From the NCBI GenBank assembly GCA_023101485.1, contig LVZB01000030.1, forward strand, positions 186,001 to 250,000: a DNA stretch of 64,000 nucleotides, written 5' to 3'. Each line of letters opens with the position of its first letter. The first letter of the stretch is position 1. The translations under genes and the position numbers were made by a program. Positions 48,835 to 60,362 of this stretch are shown one piece after another. This stretch comes from Pasteurellaceae bacterium Macca. Its GTDB lineage: Bacteria > Pseudomonadota > Gammaproteobacteria > Enterobacterales > Pasteurellaceae. The notes beneath the pieces were generated by a model. It saw only the letters and a program-made list of their open reading frames with translations. It was not told the origin of the DNA and made no database searches.

Positions 48835-49944
48835 TTATTTCAACTGGGCAAACGCTTGACGTAAATCGGCTTTGAGATCGTCAATATGTTCAATCCCCAC
48901 GGAGAATCGCAGGAGATTATTGGTAATGCCTCGGGCAATACGTTCCGCTTCGGGAATATCCATATGCGTTTGTGTCGAAGGGTAAGTGATAAAACTCTCC
49001 GTCCCCCCTAAACTTTCTGCAAAAGTAATCAGCTTAATCGCTTTTAAGAACGGGGCAACCCACTCCTCTTTTTTCAAGCGGAAAGAAAGCATACCACTCT
49101 TGCCGGAATATAATACACTGTCGATTTCCGGCTGTTCCCGTAAGAATTGTGCAATTTCTGTTGCATTGGCTTGGTGGCGTTCCATGCGTAGGGCTAAGGT
49201 TTTCAAGCCACGAATGGCGAGGAAAGAATCAAAAGGCGAAAGCACTGCCCCCACGCCATTTTGTAAATAATAGAGCCGTTCGCACAGTGATTGCCCTTTT
49301 GCAACCACTAAGCCGGCAAGGACATCATTATGCCCCGAGAGGTATTTTGTCGCACTATGCACCACAATATCCGCGCCGTGTTCAATCGGGCGGAATAGTA
49401 CCGGCGTGAGGAAAGTATTATCCACAATCACAAGTAAATTATGTTTTTTCGCAAGGGCGGAAATGGCTGCAACATCGCACTCTTCCATTAACGGATTAGA
49501 CGGTGTTTCAATGAAAATCGCTTTGGTATTCGGGGTGATTGCCTGTTCAATAGCGTTTAAATCAGCGGTATTGACATAAACCGGTTTGAGGATGTGATTA
49601 TTTTTATAACAAAAATCAAGCAAACGGTATGTTCCACCATAAACATCGGAGGAAACAAGCCATTCATCGGGGGCTTTAAAGAGCGACATAATCAGCTGGA
49701 TCGCTGCCATGCCAGATGAAAGTGCAAAGCCTGCATCTCCACCCTCTAAATCGGCAATACCTTGCTCTAAGACAGCGCGGGTAGGGTTTTTCGTCCGCGT
49801 GTAATCAAAACCGGTGGATTCGCCTAAGCCATCACGCCCATAAGCGGTGGAGAGAATAATCGGCGTGGAAACTGCCCCTGTCCGAGGGTCACTACGATTG
49901 CCCATTTGAACAAGCGTTGTTTCAATATGGTTAAATGTTGTCAT
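48835..49944 (-). CDS. metB: Cystathionine gamma-synthase
   Basis: PLP enzyme joining O-succinyl-homoserine (or acetyl ester) and cysteine to cystathionine. The 369-residue protein has the Cys/Met-metabolism motifs FALSSGMAAIQLIMSLF, ETPSNPLMEECDV, VDNTFLTPVLFRP and SATKYLSGHNDVLAG (PLP lysine). It matches the H. influenzae MetB type. A beta-lyase (MetC) or gamma-lyase function is not excluded by eye. Confidence 0.88.
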   Translation of the reverse strand: MTTFNHIETTLVQMGNRSDPRTGAVSTPIILSTAYGRDGLGESTGFDYTRTKNPTRAVLEQGIADLEGGDAGFALSSGMAAIQLIMSLFKAPDEWLVSSDVYGGTYRLLDFCYKNNHILKPVYVNTADLNAIEQAITPNTKAIFIETPSNPLMEECDVAAISALAKKHNLLVIVDNTFLTPVLFRPIEHGADIVVHSATKYLSGHNDVLAGLVVAKGQSLCERLYYLQNGVGAVLSPFDSFLAIRGLKTLALRMERHQANATEIAQFLREQPEIDSVLYSGKSGMLSFRLKKEEWVAPFLKAIKLITFAESLGGTESFITYPSTQTHMDIPEAERIARGITNNLLRFSVGIEHIDDLKADLRQAFAQLK

Positions 49945-49989
49945 TCTTTTATCCTTTACAAATTAAGTGAAAAAATTGACCGCTTGTTG

Positions 49990-50832
<843 letters not shown>

Positions 50833-50885
50833 TTAAAACGTCCATGATTTTACACGAATTGGCTGGCAAAATGTAAATTGAAAGT

Positions 50886-50910
50886 AAAAAAAAGCCCCTA
50901 GAAAGGGGCT
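50886..50910 (-). terminator. Terminator downstream of nlpC
   Basis: AGCCCCT and AGGGGCT form a 7-bp stem with a 4-base loop, followed on the minus strand by T8. It lies about 170 bases after the nlpC stop codon. Confidence 0.88.
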
Positions 50911-51020
50911 ACTCGGAAAGCAAATTTATGAATATGGTTGCTGAACACAACACTTGTTGTTTAGTGAACGTAAGATTACGTCAAGAATGTCTAGCAGACA
51001 ACCCTTTTTTTCGAAAACAG
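50911..51020 (-). ncRNA. Possible sRNA or structured 3' UTR after nlpC
   Basis: Between the nlpC stop and its distant terminator, the minus strand holds several small inverted repeats (TGTCT/AGACA, CGTAA/TTACG, ACAACA/TGTTGT) and a GU-rich stretch near 50945-50965, ending in a strong intrinsic terminator. This is the make-up of a 3'-UTR-derived or independent small RNA. I do not recognise a known family and see no clear promoter. Confidence 0.25.
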
Positions 51021-51081
51021 GGCACTTTTTACAAAAAATGTGAAGTACTTCATATTTTTTAACCGTTTTTTGAACAAAAGA

Positions 51082-51609
51082 CTATAACCGCCGTGCCTGC
51101 CAATAAGTTTTTGACCAATACGGCGAGTTGAGATCAGAGTAAATCACACCACCTTTGGTTGAAGCGTGCAAAAATTGCCCATTTTTTACATAAACGCCCA
51201 CATGCTTACCATTCGGACCTCTACCTGTTTTAAAGAAAATCAAGTCGCCTGCTTGTAGCTCGCTTTTAGATACTTTACGCCCTTTAGTCGCTTGTTCAGT
51301 CGTAGTACGAGGCAAATTGATCCCAAAAAGATCACGGAAAGTAATCTGCATGAAACCGGAACAATCTACACCATGGCGACTTGTGCCTCCTAAGCGATAA
51401 CGTGTCCCCTTCCAATCTCGTTGATGCTCAGTCAAGCTACTCACAGTGAAAATAGGATCATGAATATTACCTTGCTGAGTTTTATAAATTTTACTCACTG
51501 TAGGCTTTTTATTTGTCACATTTTTTGCACTTGAACTAGAACATCCAGCAAGTAGCAAACTAGTTGCAAAAAGGGCAACAAGCGCTGTTTTTTGATATAT
51601 TTTTTGCAA
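51082..51609 (-). CDS. nlpC: NlpC/P60 family lipoprotein peptidase
   Basis: Lipoprotein hydrolase probably cutting peptidoglycan stem peptides. The 175-residue product has a lipobox LLAGC (Cys23) and the NlpC catalytic set: Cys in GVDCSGFMQITF, His in GKHVGVYV and His in QFLHAST. The end YWSKTYWQARRL matches E. coli NlpC more than MepS. The start codon is TTG at 51609, supported by AGGAGGA upstream; no ATG precedes the lipobox. It follows ihfA, as nlpC does in E. coli after pheST-ihfA-btu. Confidence 0.88.
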   Translation of the reverse strand: MQKIYQKTALVALFATSLLLAGCSSSSAKNVTNKKPTVSKIYKTQQGNIHDPIFTVSSLTEHQRDWKGTRYRLGGTSRHGVDCSGFMQITFRDLFGINLPRTTTEQATKGRKVSKSELQAGDLIFFKTGRGPNGKHVGVYVKNGQFLHASTKGGVIYSDLNSPYWSKTYWQARRL

Positions 51610-51667
51610 AACTTTATCCTCCTAAAGCATACTGTGCTAAGCACAATATGCTTATCATCTTTTCAAA

Positions 51668-51964
51668 TTAGGCTTTTACCGCGGCATTTTCAACACGCTC
51701 ACGCAACTTCTGACCGGGTTTGAACACCACCACACGGCGGGCTGAAACGGCAATATCCTCCCCTGTTTTCGGGTTTCTCCCAGGACGAGCCTTTTTATCT
51801 CGAACGGAGAAATTGCCAAATCCTGAGAGTTTCACTTCTTCGCCTTTTTCAAGGCAGAGGCGAATCTCTTCAAAAAATTGCTCAACAAATTGCTTTGCCA
51901 CTCGTTTATCTAACCCACATTGTTCAATGAGGTTCTCTGCGATTTCAAGTTTGGTAAGTGCCAT
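51668..51964 (-). CDS. ihfA: Integration host factor alpha subunit
   Basis: DNA-bending protein that pairs with IhfB. The 98-residue sequence begins [20 protein letters not shown] and has the beta-arm [18 protein letters not shown] and [11 protein letters not shown]. It starts 14 bases after pheT ends, the conserved pheST-ihfA operon. It is also a host factor for many tyrosine-integrase elements such as those at the right of this window. Confidence 0.97.
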   Translation of the reverse strand: MALTKLEIAENLIEQCGLDKRVAKQFVEQFFEEIRLCLEKGEEVKLSGFGNFSVRDKKARPGRNPKTGEDIAVSARRVVVFKPGQKLRERVENAAVKA

Positions 51965-51978
51965 AATGAATCCTTAAT

Positions 51979-54366
51979 CTAATCTCTTAGATACGCATTA
52001 AAACGTTCTGCTAACGCATTTAACACAGTTTTAATCACTGCATTAATTTCATCTTCTTCGAGTGTTTTTTCAGTATCTTGAATGGTTAAGCTTAAGGCTA
52101 AACTTTTTTTACCGCTTTCAAGATTACTGCCTTGATACACATCAAAAAGATTTACATTCACCACTTTTTCGCCCCCGGCTTGACGGCAGAGGTTAATGAT
52201 TTCCCCCGCAGGGACATCGCTTTCCACCACCACGGCAATATCCCGTTTGTTGGCTGGGAAGCGGGAGATCTCTTTCGCTTCTGGAATCACACGTTCTGCC
52301 ACAGCTTCGGCTAGAATCTCAAAGGCAACAGGCTTGCCAGAAAGACCGAGTTTTTGCACAATTTTCGGGTGAATGGTCCCGATAAAGCCGATCTCTTTAC
52401 CGTCTAAGAGAATTGCCGCAGACTGCCCCGGGTGTAATGCGGGGTAAGTTTTTGCCACAAATTCAAGCTGTTGGCGAGCTTTGGTTAGGGAGAATAGACG
52501 CTCTAAGTCGCCTTTTAAATCGAAGAAATCAACATTTTCAGCCTTTTGTTCCCAATGAACGGTATTTTTCTCCCCGGCGATAACGCCACCAAATACAGCT
52601 TCCTGACGGATACCATTTTCAGCTTGGCTATCTGGAATAAAACGTAATCCCCCTTCAAAAATCCGCACACGGCTTTGTTGACGATTTTGGTTATAGGCAA
52701 CGGTTTGGAGTAATCCTGTGAGCAAAGAAACACGCATTGCGGACATTTCACTTGAAATGGGATTTGGTAGGATTAACGCCTCCTGCTCTGGGTGGAGCAA
52801 GGATTGAATTTTCGGATCAACGAAGCTATATGTAATTACTTCTTGGTAATCACTATCTACCAACGCAGTACGCACACGCAATGCTTCTAACAATTTTTCT
52901 GGCACGCCTTTCATATGTAAATGGGCAAGTGGCGCATGGTTTGGAATGCTGTTGTAGCCATAAATACGAGCCACTTCCTCAATAAGATCTTCTTCGATCT
53001 CAATATCAAAACGCCAGCTTGGGGATTGGATAGTCCAAACATCGTCACGGTATTCCGTGCCAAAGCCTAAGCGTTGGAAAATATTGGTTACCGTATCGGT
53101 ATCAATATGATGACCGAGCAAACTATCTAACTTGCTACGGCGGAGTGTAACTGTATTTGATTTTGGTAAGAAGTTATGATTCACCGCTTCGACAATTTCG
53201 CCCGCTTCACCACCACAAATTTCGAGAAGAAGTGCTGTCGCACGTTCCATTGCTTGATGCGCTAATTGTGGATCAACCCCCCGTTCAAAACGGTGTGATG
53301 CATCGGTATGTAAGCCATATTGGCGAGCACGCCCCGTAATCGCAAGGGGAGCAAAGAACGCCGATTCCAAAATCACATCTTTGGTTTCGCGATTTACGCC
53401 ACTGCCTTCGCCACCAAAAATCCCTGCCATTGCCAGAGGGCCATTTTGGTCAGCAATCAGGAGGGTATTGCTCTGTAATTTTGCGGTAGAACCGTCTAAC
53501 AGCACTAACTCTTCCCCTTCTTTGGCATAACGCACTTGCACCGGTTGGGCAACTTTTGCCATATCAAAGGCGTGCATTGGCTGACCAAGTTCAAGGAGGC
53601 TAAGATTCGTAATATCGACAATCGGGTCAATGGAACGAATACCACAACGGCGTAACTTTTCCTGTAACCAGAGAGGCGAAGTCGCATTCACATTCACGCC
53701 TTTTACTACACGGAGTAAATAACGTGGGCAAGCGTCTGGTGCTTGTAAATCAATGGCGACTTTATCCGCGATCGTTGTTGGCACGGCTTCAATTTTCGGT
53801 GATTGTACTGCCATTTGGTTAATGACACCCACTTCACGGGCAATACCGGCGATATTTAAACAGTCCGCACGGTTTGGGGTTAAGCTAATCTCAATGGCTT
53901 TATCATCTAATTGCAGGTATTGGCGAAGATCCGTGCCGATCGGTGCGTCCGCAGGTAATTCAATAATGCCGTCCTGCTCAACTTTAATCCCTAGTTCTTC
54001 AAAAGAGCAAAGCATGCCTTCTGACGGTTGCCCACGCAATTTTGTTTTCTTAATTTTGAAATTACCCGGTAATACCGCGCCATCCACTGCACAAGCGACT
54101 CGCAAACCTTGACGGCAATTTGATGCGCCACAAACAATATCTAGCAAGCGATCACCGCCGACATTCACTTTCGTCACGCGTAATTTATCCGCATCGGGGT
54201 GCTGACCACATTCGACCACTTCCCCAACCACAACGCCGGAGAAGTCACCGGCAACGGCTTCTACGCCATCTACTTCTAAACCTAACATGGTAATTTGGTC
54301 GCAAAGTTGCTCCGTACTAATGGCAGGATTCACCCACTCACGCAACCAAGATTCATTAAATTTCAT
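51979..54366 (-). CDS. pheT: Phenylalanyl-tRNA synthetase beta subunit
   Basis: Forms the alpha2-beta2 enzyme with PheS. The 795-residue protein starts [18 protein letters not shown] and contains an EMAP-like tRNA-binding domain ([19 protein letters not shown]), the B3/B4 editing domain, B5, and a C-terminal ferredoxin-like anticodon-binding domain ([15 protein letters not shown]). The start at 54366 follows AAGGAT; a longer in-frame start 16 codons upstream is not credible. Confidence 0.97.
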   Translation of the reverse strand: MKFNESWLREWVNPAISTEQLCDQITMLGLEVDGVEAVAGDFSGVVVGEVVECGQHPDADKLRVTKVNVGGDRLLDIVCGASNCRQGLRVACAVDGAVLPGNFKIKKTKLRGQPSEGMLCSFEELGIKVEQDGIIELPADAPIGTDLRQYLQLDDKAIEISLTPNRADCLNIAGIAREVGVINQMAVQSPKIEAVPTTIADKVAIDLQAPDACPRYLLRVVKGVNVNATSPLWLQEKLRRCGIRSIDPIVDITNLSLLELGQPMHAFDMAKVAQPVQVRYAKEGEELVLLDGSTAKLQSNTLLIADQNGPLAMAGIFGGEGSGVNRETKDVILESAFFAPLAITGRARQYGLHTDASHRFERGVDPQLAHQAMERATALLLEICGGEAGEIVEAVNHNFLPKSNTVTLRRSKLDSLLGHHIDTDTVTNIFQRLGFGTEYRDDVWTIQSPSWRFDIEIEEDLIEEVARIYGYNSIPNHAPLAHLHMKGVPEKLLEALRVRTALVDSDYQEVITYSFVDPKIQSLLHPEQEALILPNPISSEMSAMRVSLLTGLLQTVAYNQNRQQSRVRIFEGGLRFIPDSQAENGIRQEAVFGGVIAGEKNTVHWEQKAENVDFFDLKGDLERLFSLTKARQQLEFVAKTYPALHPGQSAAILLDGKEIGFIGTIHPKIVQKLGLSGKPVAFEILAEAVAERVIPEAKEISRFPANKRDIAVVVESDVPAGEIINLCRQAGGEKVVNVNLFDVYQGSNLESGKKSLALSLTIQDTEKTLEEDEINAVIKTVLNALAERFNAYLRD

Positions 54367-54439
54367 TCTCTTATCCTTTCTTCTTGTAGGCGAAAGCCCA
54401 CGCCAATCATGCAAATTTATTCAAAAATTCGACCGCTTG

Positions 54440-55507
<1,068 letters not shown>

Positions 55508-55643
55508 TTACAGCCTCTCCCACCAAGACAAAAAAGTGCCTAAATAATAATACTTCTCGCCGATCTTGTAAATTTAAAGATAGCAAATGGTTGGAGTAAC
55601 TTATTGATTTTTAACATAAAGGCAAGGGGTAAAAAATAAAAGA

Positions 55644-56358
55644 AGGGGCTGACGTAGATTAGCGAGTATGCTAGTCTATGAAAATTAAGATAACCCATTG
55701 TAAATTAAAGAAATCTATACAGAAAAAACTTCTTGAATTTTTTGTGTTAGAAGTAACGGCTCGCTCAGCCGCAGATTTACTCGGCATTCAGTCCAATTCT
55801 GCCATCCTGTTTTACCGTAAAATCCGCGAGGTCATCAGCTATCATTTAGCCCTTGAAGTGGATGAGGTATTTGACGGACAAATTGAGTTGGATGAAAGCT
55901 ATTTCGGTGGGCATCGCAAAGGAAAACGAGGGCGTGGTGCAGCAGGAAAAGTAGCTGTCTTTGGGATATTGAAACGACAAGGAAAAGTGTTTACTGTGGT
56001 CGTTAGTGATACGAAAACAACAACGCTCATGCCCGTTATAGCAAGGAAAATCAAGCCTGACAGCGGGGTTTATACGGACACTTATCGTAGTTATGATGCC
56101 CTTGATGTCAGTGAATTTCACCACGAGCGAATCAACCATTCAGAATTATTTACCGTGAAACAAAATCATATCAACGGCATTGAAAATTTTTGGAGTCAAG
56201 CTAAACGGATACGCCGAAAATATAATGGAATTGACCGAAAAAGTTTCCCTTTATTCTTGAAGGAATGTGAATTTCGGTTTAACTTTGGGACACCAAAAGA
56301 GCAACTTAAAATGCTGAGAAAATGGTGTAAAATTTAGGGCTAATCTACGTCAGCCCCT
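55644..56358 (+). mobile_element. IS1595-family insertion sequence (IS1016-like)
   Basis: A 715-bp element bounded by perfect 19-bp inverted repeats: AGGGGCTGACGTAGATTAG at 55644-55662 and its complement at 56340-56358. One transposase gene fills it. No target duplication is visible: the left flank is TAAAAGA and the right flank ACATTTAT. The right end abuts a phage gene that has lost its 5' part, so the insertion was followed by, or caused, a deletion. Confidence 0.9.
55678..56337 (+). CDS. IS1595-family transposase
   Basis: A 219-residue DDE-type transposase of the ISXO2-like class. It contains QIELDESYFGGHRKGKRGRG, GVYTDTYRSYDAL and NHINGIENFWSQAKR, the usual acidic and HxxGIENFW motifs, and no N-terminal zinc finger, as in IS1016 of Haemophilus. 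Length and frame look intact, so it may be active. Confidence 0.92.
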   Translation: MKIKITHCKLKKSIQKKLLEFFVLEVTARSAADLLGIQSNSAILFYRKIREVISYHLALEVDEVFDGQIELDESYFGGHRKGKRGRGAAGKVAVFGILKRQGKVFTVVVSDTKTTTLMPVIARKIKPDSGVYTDTYRSYDALDVSEFHHERINHSELFTVKQNHINGIENFWSQAKRIRRKYNGIDRKSFPLFLKECEFRFNFGTPKEQLKMLRKWCKI

Positions 56359-56826
56359 ACATTTATTAACGAACCTAACTTATATCGCTTAATCATAAAA
56401 TCTCGCAAGCCAGAAGCTGAACCCTTTGAAGCGTGGGTATTTGAAGAAGTATTACCGCAAATTCGTAAAACAGGACGCTATCAAGCCGAGCAAATCGCCC
56501 TACCCGACCCAGAGCCAAAATACAGCCGAGAACTAACCGAACGCCAATGGCTAAAACTCGTCAGTCTCTGGTTCGCCTGTTACAACAATCTTGAACTACT
56601 CGGCAAAATCTACAAACCCCTTGAAGCTCTCGGTTCACCCTACGGCGTAACTGCTTACACCCACGCTACCGAGTACCAAACTACGCTCGGAGCATTGCAA
56701 CGCCTACTCGTGCCATTGCTTGCAGAGTTTGATGTCGATCCACGACAAGAAGCCCACTACTACCGAGCCTTACGCACTCTCAGAGAATACCAACCCAAAG
56801 GCTTAGGGGCAATCGTCCGCATCTAA
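56359..56826 (+). pseudogene. Phage antirepressor (BRO-N domain), 5' end lost at the IS
   Basis: From the IS end, an open frame of 155 codons begins inside a BRO-N domain: FINEPNLYRLIIKSRKPEAE followed by FEAWVFEEVLPQIRKTGRYQ. The first 60-70 residues of such proteins are absent and are not found on the other side of the IS. The C-terminal part is probably the phage-specific domain. Without a start codon or promoter it is presumably silent. It ends 37 bases from the truncated integrase, tail to tail. Confidence 0.8.
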
Positions 56827-56862
56827 TTGCAAAAAATTCACCCAATCCGACCGCTTGCAACC

Positions 56863-57534
56863 CTATTTTGTGATAGGCAAGTGCGCAATCCGCTTCTCAA
56901 AATTCACATTTTCCCACGTTAGCCCGCAAATCTCCCCCGCTCGCATTGCCGTTTCAATCGCAAATAACATCGCGGCGGCAACTCTTGCCCTCGTTGTGTC
57001 CAACCCAACCCGATACCCACTCACATACAAAATAGCCTCAATATCCTCATCAGAATAGCGTTGCGTTCGTGCTTTTGAATTTGATGGTTTTTGCAAACCG
57101 ATCATCGGATTTTTCTGGATATAGCCCCAACGTTCCAACGCAATCTTGAAAATATTACCGATAGTTGCCAACTCACGTCTAACGCTTGCCTCCTGCACAC
57201 TTTCTAAACGTCCTTTGATCCAACGCTCCAAATCTTCCGTCTCAATATCTACAATAAATTTATCGGCAATATCATCTCGTAACAGTCGTCTCAGCCGAGC
57301 TTCTTCATTCTTTGCTCCACGTTTTGTCGGCGTAACCTCCTCAATATATCGCTCAATAACTACGGAAAATAGGGTGTCGGGCTGTAGCCCTCGACTTTGT
57401 AGGTCTAACGTATTTTCAATATCCGCAGCCCAAATTGCTGCTTCATTTTTAGTTTTGAAAGTAGAGGATTTATAAAATCCATTCTTTCTGACTTCTACTA
57501 AATAAGATGATCCACGTTTACGAATTGATGCCAT
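56863..57534 (-). pseudogene. Tyrosine recombinase (integrase), C-terminally truncated
   Basis: A 223-residue product with an N-terminal arm-binding part (MASIRKRGSSYLVEVRKNGF), a core-binding SAM-like domain, and the start of the catalytic domain including the first catalytic arginine in AMRAGEICGLTW. It stops at HLPITK, so the second Arg box (HxxR), and the nucleophile Tyr are missing; normal integrases of this type have 320-390 residues. It should be inactive. An uptake sequence lies at the truncation point (about 56848). Confidence 0.88.
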
Positions 57535-57704
57535 AATTCTGCCTTTTTCGGTGTAAATTTTGCCGTTTTTGTCGTAAATTTGTCGTAACGACAGACTAAA
57601 TATACCTAAAAATGCCTAAAAAATGCAAGAGAATTGTAAAAACATACAGTATTAGAGAAAGAAAGGAATTCAATACAAAGCCTTGTGGCACAAGGGTTTA
57701 CACA

Positions 57705-57736
57705 AACAAAAAACGCTAACCTTTCGATTAGCGTTT
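57705..57736 (-). terminator. Hairpin beside the tRNA-like fragment
   Basis: AAACGCTAA (57711-57719) pairs with TTAGCGTTT (57728-57736). On the minus strand the stem is followed by TTTTG. Its position just after the tRNA-like 3' end suggests it was the terminator of a tRNA gene. Confidence 0.6.
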
Positions 57737-57744
57737 CGTTTTAT

Positions 57745-57769
57745 TGGTGCCTGGGCGAGACTAGAACTG
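57745..57769 (-). other. tRNA 3'-end-like fragment, possible att core
   Basis: On the minus strand it reads as a tRNA 3' end: TTCTAGT, then CTCG, CCCAGGC, A and CCA. The T-arm is one base short and has TTCTAGT in place of TTCGAGT, and the rest of the tRNA is absent. It looks like a degenerate copy of a tRNA-Leu end left by integration. Confidence 0.35.
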
Positions 57770-58080
57770 AAATATAACAATTTGATTTTATTATTTATTT
57801 TTTAATATCTTTTTATTTTGGTTACTATTCTGGTTACTAAAATCGGCGAAAGGATGAGATAAGCAAGAAAATTATTTAAGTGCTCTGATTATACTCTCCC
57901 CTTCTGATAAAATAAAAAATTCTGCGAAAGAAAAACTTTTTGAGAAATTGTCTCACTTTTTACACTTCTCACTGTTTTAGCGATTAACTCATTGAATAAT
58001 AAGGCATTTTTAACAAGTGAAAAGTTTTTGAGAAGTGGGGTAATTTTCCACTTCTTTCCACTTTTGGCGATAATTTAGAC

Positions 58081-58111
58081 AAAAATAAAGCCTAGCTGCT
58101 ACGCTAGGCTT
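58081..58111 (-). terminator. Terminator of the primase operon
   Basis: AGCCTAGC (58089-58096) pairs with GCTAGGCT (58103-58110) and on the minus strand is followed by TTATTTTT, 7 bases after the primase stop codon. Confidence 0.82.
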
Positions 58112-58117
58112 GGTGAT

Positions 58118-59947
58118 TTAGCTATCCCAATCTTTCAGACTGTGATCGAGGTTAATGTAGTAGATATTTGTCAAGGTTAAGCCGTCTTTGAGCCGTGTTA
58201 GTAACCTGTTTTTACTGCCTCGCTCTTTTATAGCATACTCGAATGCCAGTCTAAAACGGTTACGTTGCAATGGGTTGATAATGCCCATTCGCTCGCAGTA
58301 ATACAAATATGCAGAATGTAACGCTGTGCGGTGTGCTTGGGGTTTTCGGCTACTGCCAAGAGTTAATCCGTTGATAATTTCACGCGCTTCAAAATGCTTC
58401 GCAAACTGCAATATGTGATCCGTTTCTTCCTTGACTTCGAGGGCTTCTTCACTGGTTTTCTGTTCTTCTAGCAAGGCTTTCGCTGTCATCGGTTCAGGGA
58501 AAGCATCAAGCAATAGTCGAACAATACCACCCGCTTCTTGCTCCAATTTATCTTTTAAATGGTAGTCTTTTTCGCTCTCGCTTACTACCTTGTTAAACTG
58601 GAAAATCACCCGTCTGCGTGATGTACCGCCTTTTTGCTCCTTAAATATGATGGGACTATTGCCAGTAATCAGGAAAACGGCTTTTACTACGTCTTTGAAT
58701 GCCCCCTTATACAATGGGCGAAAGCTGATTGCATCGCCACCAGTAATTGATCTCAATATACCACCATCACTGATATAGCTTTCCTGGTCGGGTGAATAGC
58801 ACAATGTCTTATCAATTAAACCACATCGCATTGTCGGACTTTCTAAGTCTTTCAGGCTGAATGCTGCCGTGTTTTCTTCACCACCAGCCAAGATTTTAGC
58901 TAGATGATTGAAGATACTTTTACCTGTTCCACCTTCGCCTGTAATCTCTAAAAATAACTGCCATTCATAGCGATTCGTCAATATCATATACAACGCCGCC
59001 AAAATCCGATCACGCTTTTCTGCTTTACCGTCACTAACCCAATTTAGCCATTTGTCAAAATTAGGTGTGGGCGTTTGGCTTGAAAAGTAATCTATATTAA
59101 TGAGCGACGTTAAAAAATGCTCTTTGGCGTGTGGCATAAATTCGCCCGTTTGCTTGTGTAAAATGCCATTGGCAAAGGCAAGCAAATTTGGATCACGTTT
59201 TCCCATTCGCTCCGCTTCATATTTGAATAAGCTCAACATTTTTTCAATGCGATTCGCATTATATTTTGTAATGCCATTTTCAAGAAAGAAATTGCGGATT
59301 AGTCGCCCCATTGCCACATCTTCCACCGCTTCCCATTTTTGCCCTGTGTAATGGTAAAGGGTTTCTAATTGCTCGTGGTAATAGATTGGCTTATTGTGCC
59401 ATTCCATAAATGCAGCAAGTTTTTCATTATCGCCCATTGTCTCAAACAGTTTTACAAATTCGGCTTTGCGTTGTTCAGGCGTTTTACTGACTTCCGCCAC
59501 CAACTGTGCTATTTGTTGTGAATCAGGGTCGAATCTTAATCGCCGAATGTAGTCGCTTAAATCTTCAAGTAGTTGCCCTGCTTCATCATACATTATCACC
59601 GTGCCAGCTTCGGTTTGGCTCGCTATTTGGTTGCATAAAATAGTAATACTGTTTTCCGATAATGGTTCGGCATTATTGCAACGATAAATCGAGATATATC
59701 GCGCTGTTGGCGGTGCGACTTGATAAGCGGTGAGTTCCGTCAATTCATCTACATCAAGCACAATCGGAGGGGTAAATCCCCCTGTTGGCAAAACTTGATT
59801 TAAGTCAATTTCTGTCCGTGAACGCTCCGATTGTGGTGATTTAGCAAAATCCCACGCTTGCGAACCAATGAAAATTTTACATTCTGTTGCACTTTTCGGC
59901 TGTTTTTTCAGATTAGGGGCTTTTTTGAGTTTAATGTTTTGTGCCAT
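58118..59947 (-). CDS. Phage/plasmid primase-helicase, P4 alpha/D5 type
   Basis: A 609-residue replication protein. A D5_N-like region (about residues 245-330) precedes a superfamily 3 helicase with Walker A GEGGTGKS at about 337-344, a Walker B-like region LIDKTLCYSPDQ, and motif C VFLITGNSPII. No N-terminal zinc finger or TOPRIM primase motif is apparent, so priming activity is uncertain. It would drive replication of the excised element. It overlaps the preceding gene by 17 bases and is last in the operon. Confidence 0.85.
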   Translation of the reverse strand: MAQNIKLKKAPNLKKQPKSATECKIFIGSQAWDFAKSPQSERSRTEIDLNQVLPTGGFTPPIVLDVDELTELTAYQVAPPTARYISIYRCNNAEPLSENSITILCNQIASQTEAGTVIMYDEAGQLLEDLSDYIRRLRFDPDSQQIAQLVAEVSKTPEQRKAEFVKLFETMGDNEKLAAFMEWHNKPIYYHEQLETLYHYTGQKWEAVEDVAMGRLIRNFFLENGITKYNANRIEKMLSLFKYEAERMGKRDPNLLAFANGILHKQTGEFMPHAKEHFLTSLINIDYFSSQTPTPNFDKWLNWVSDGKAEKRDRILAALYMILTNRYEWQLFLEITGEGGTGKSIFNHLAKILAGGEENTAAFSLKDLESPTMRCGLIDKTLCYSPDQESYISDGGILRSITGGDAISFRPLYKGAFKDVVKAVFLITGNSPIIFKEQKGGTSRRRVIFQFNKVVSESEKDYHLKDKLEQEAGGIVRLLLDAFPEPMTAKALLEEQKTSEEALEVKEETDHILQFAKHFEAREIINGLTLGSSRKPQAHRTALHSAYLYYCERMGIINPLQRNRFRLAFEYAIKERGSKNRLLTRLKDGLTLTNIYYINLDHSLKDWDS

Positions 59948-60362
59948 TTTCTCCCCCTGTTACTGTCGTTTCTACTCCCAAAGCAAATAGAATTTGGTTG
60001 ATGATATTCGCAAGCTGCTTCACTAAGAAAAAACTTGCAGTGCAATCGAATAAATTTTGCTGAATTTCTTCGTTAGTGAACATTGTCGCTAATTCGGCTT
60101 CATCTTTTGTTGGTGGTATTGGCATTTGTTTGAGTAGCACATCATTGATTGCTTGGAGTTCAGCCACCATTCTCAACGCTGAATTAGGTTTAATGATGGC
60201 AATGCTTGCCAAGTTTTCCGCCAATTCTTCAAATACCGCCGCAGAATAAGGGAATGTTGGGTTATTTGTACCGTTGGCGACATTGTCATAATGAATTGCA
60301 ATGGCTTCTTGTTCTGTTTCGTTGAAATTGCCCCAGTCGATTTTGTTGTTTTCATCAGCCAT
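59931..60362 (-). CDS. Hypothetical protein, mobile-element operon
   Basis: A 143-residue acidic protein beginning MADENNKIDWGNFNETEQEA. I do not recognise it. It has no signal or membrane segment except a mildly hydrophobic C-terminal part (LANIINQILFALGVETTV). It ends in GGENGTKH, where Gly-Gly is encoded by the GGGGG ribosome site of the primase gene. It overlaps both neighbours. A role in replication or host interaction is only suggested by position. Confidence 0.7.
   Translation of the reverse strand: MADENNKIDWGNFNETEQEAIAIHYDNVANGTNNPTFPYSAAVFEELAENLASIAIIKPNSALRMVAELQAINDVLLKQMPIPPTKDEAELATMFTNEEIQQNLFDCTASFFLVKQLANIINQILFALGVETTVTGGENGTKH

Larger units (their letters stand above)
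57535..58117. other. Gene-free region with attachment-like repeats
   Basis: No gene is visible. Noted elements: TGTCGTAACGACA (57581-57593), a perfect palindrome next to another GTCGTAA (57571); a repeated CCTAAAAA (57605 and 57615); two GGTTACT 12 bases apart (57820, 57832); and repeated CACTTCT/CACTTTT blocks around 57950-58065. Together with the tRNA-like fragment at 57745 this looks like an integrase promoter and attachment region. Confidence 0.4.

Noticed and set aside
50940..51012. GcvB small RNA
   Set aside because: The GU-rich stretch is suggestive, but gcvA is not adjacent and the known conserved GcvB segments are not present.
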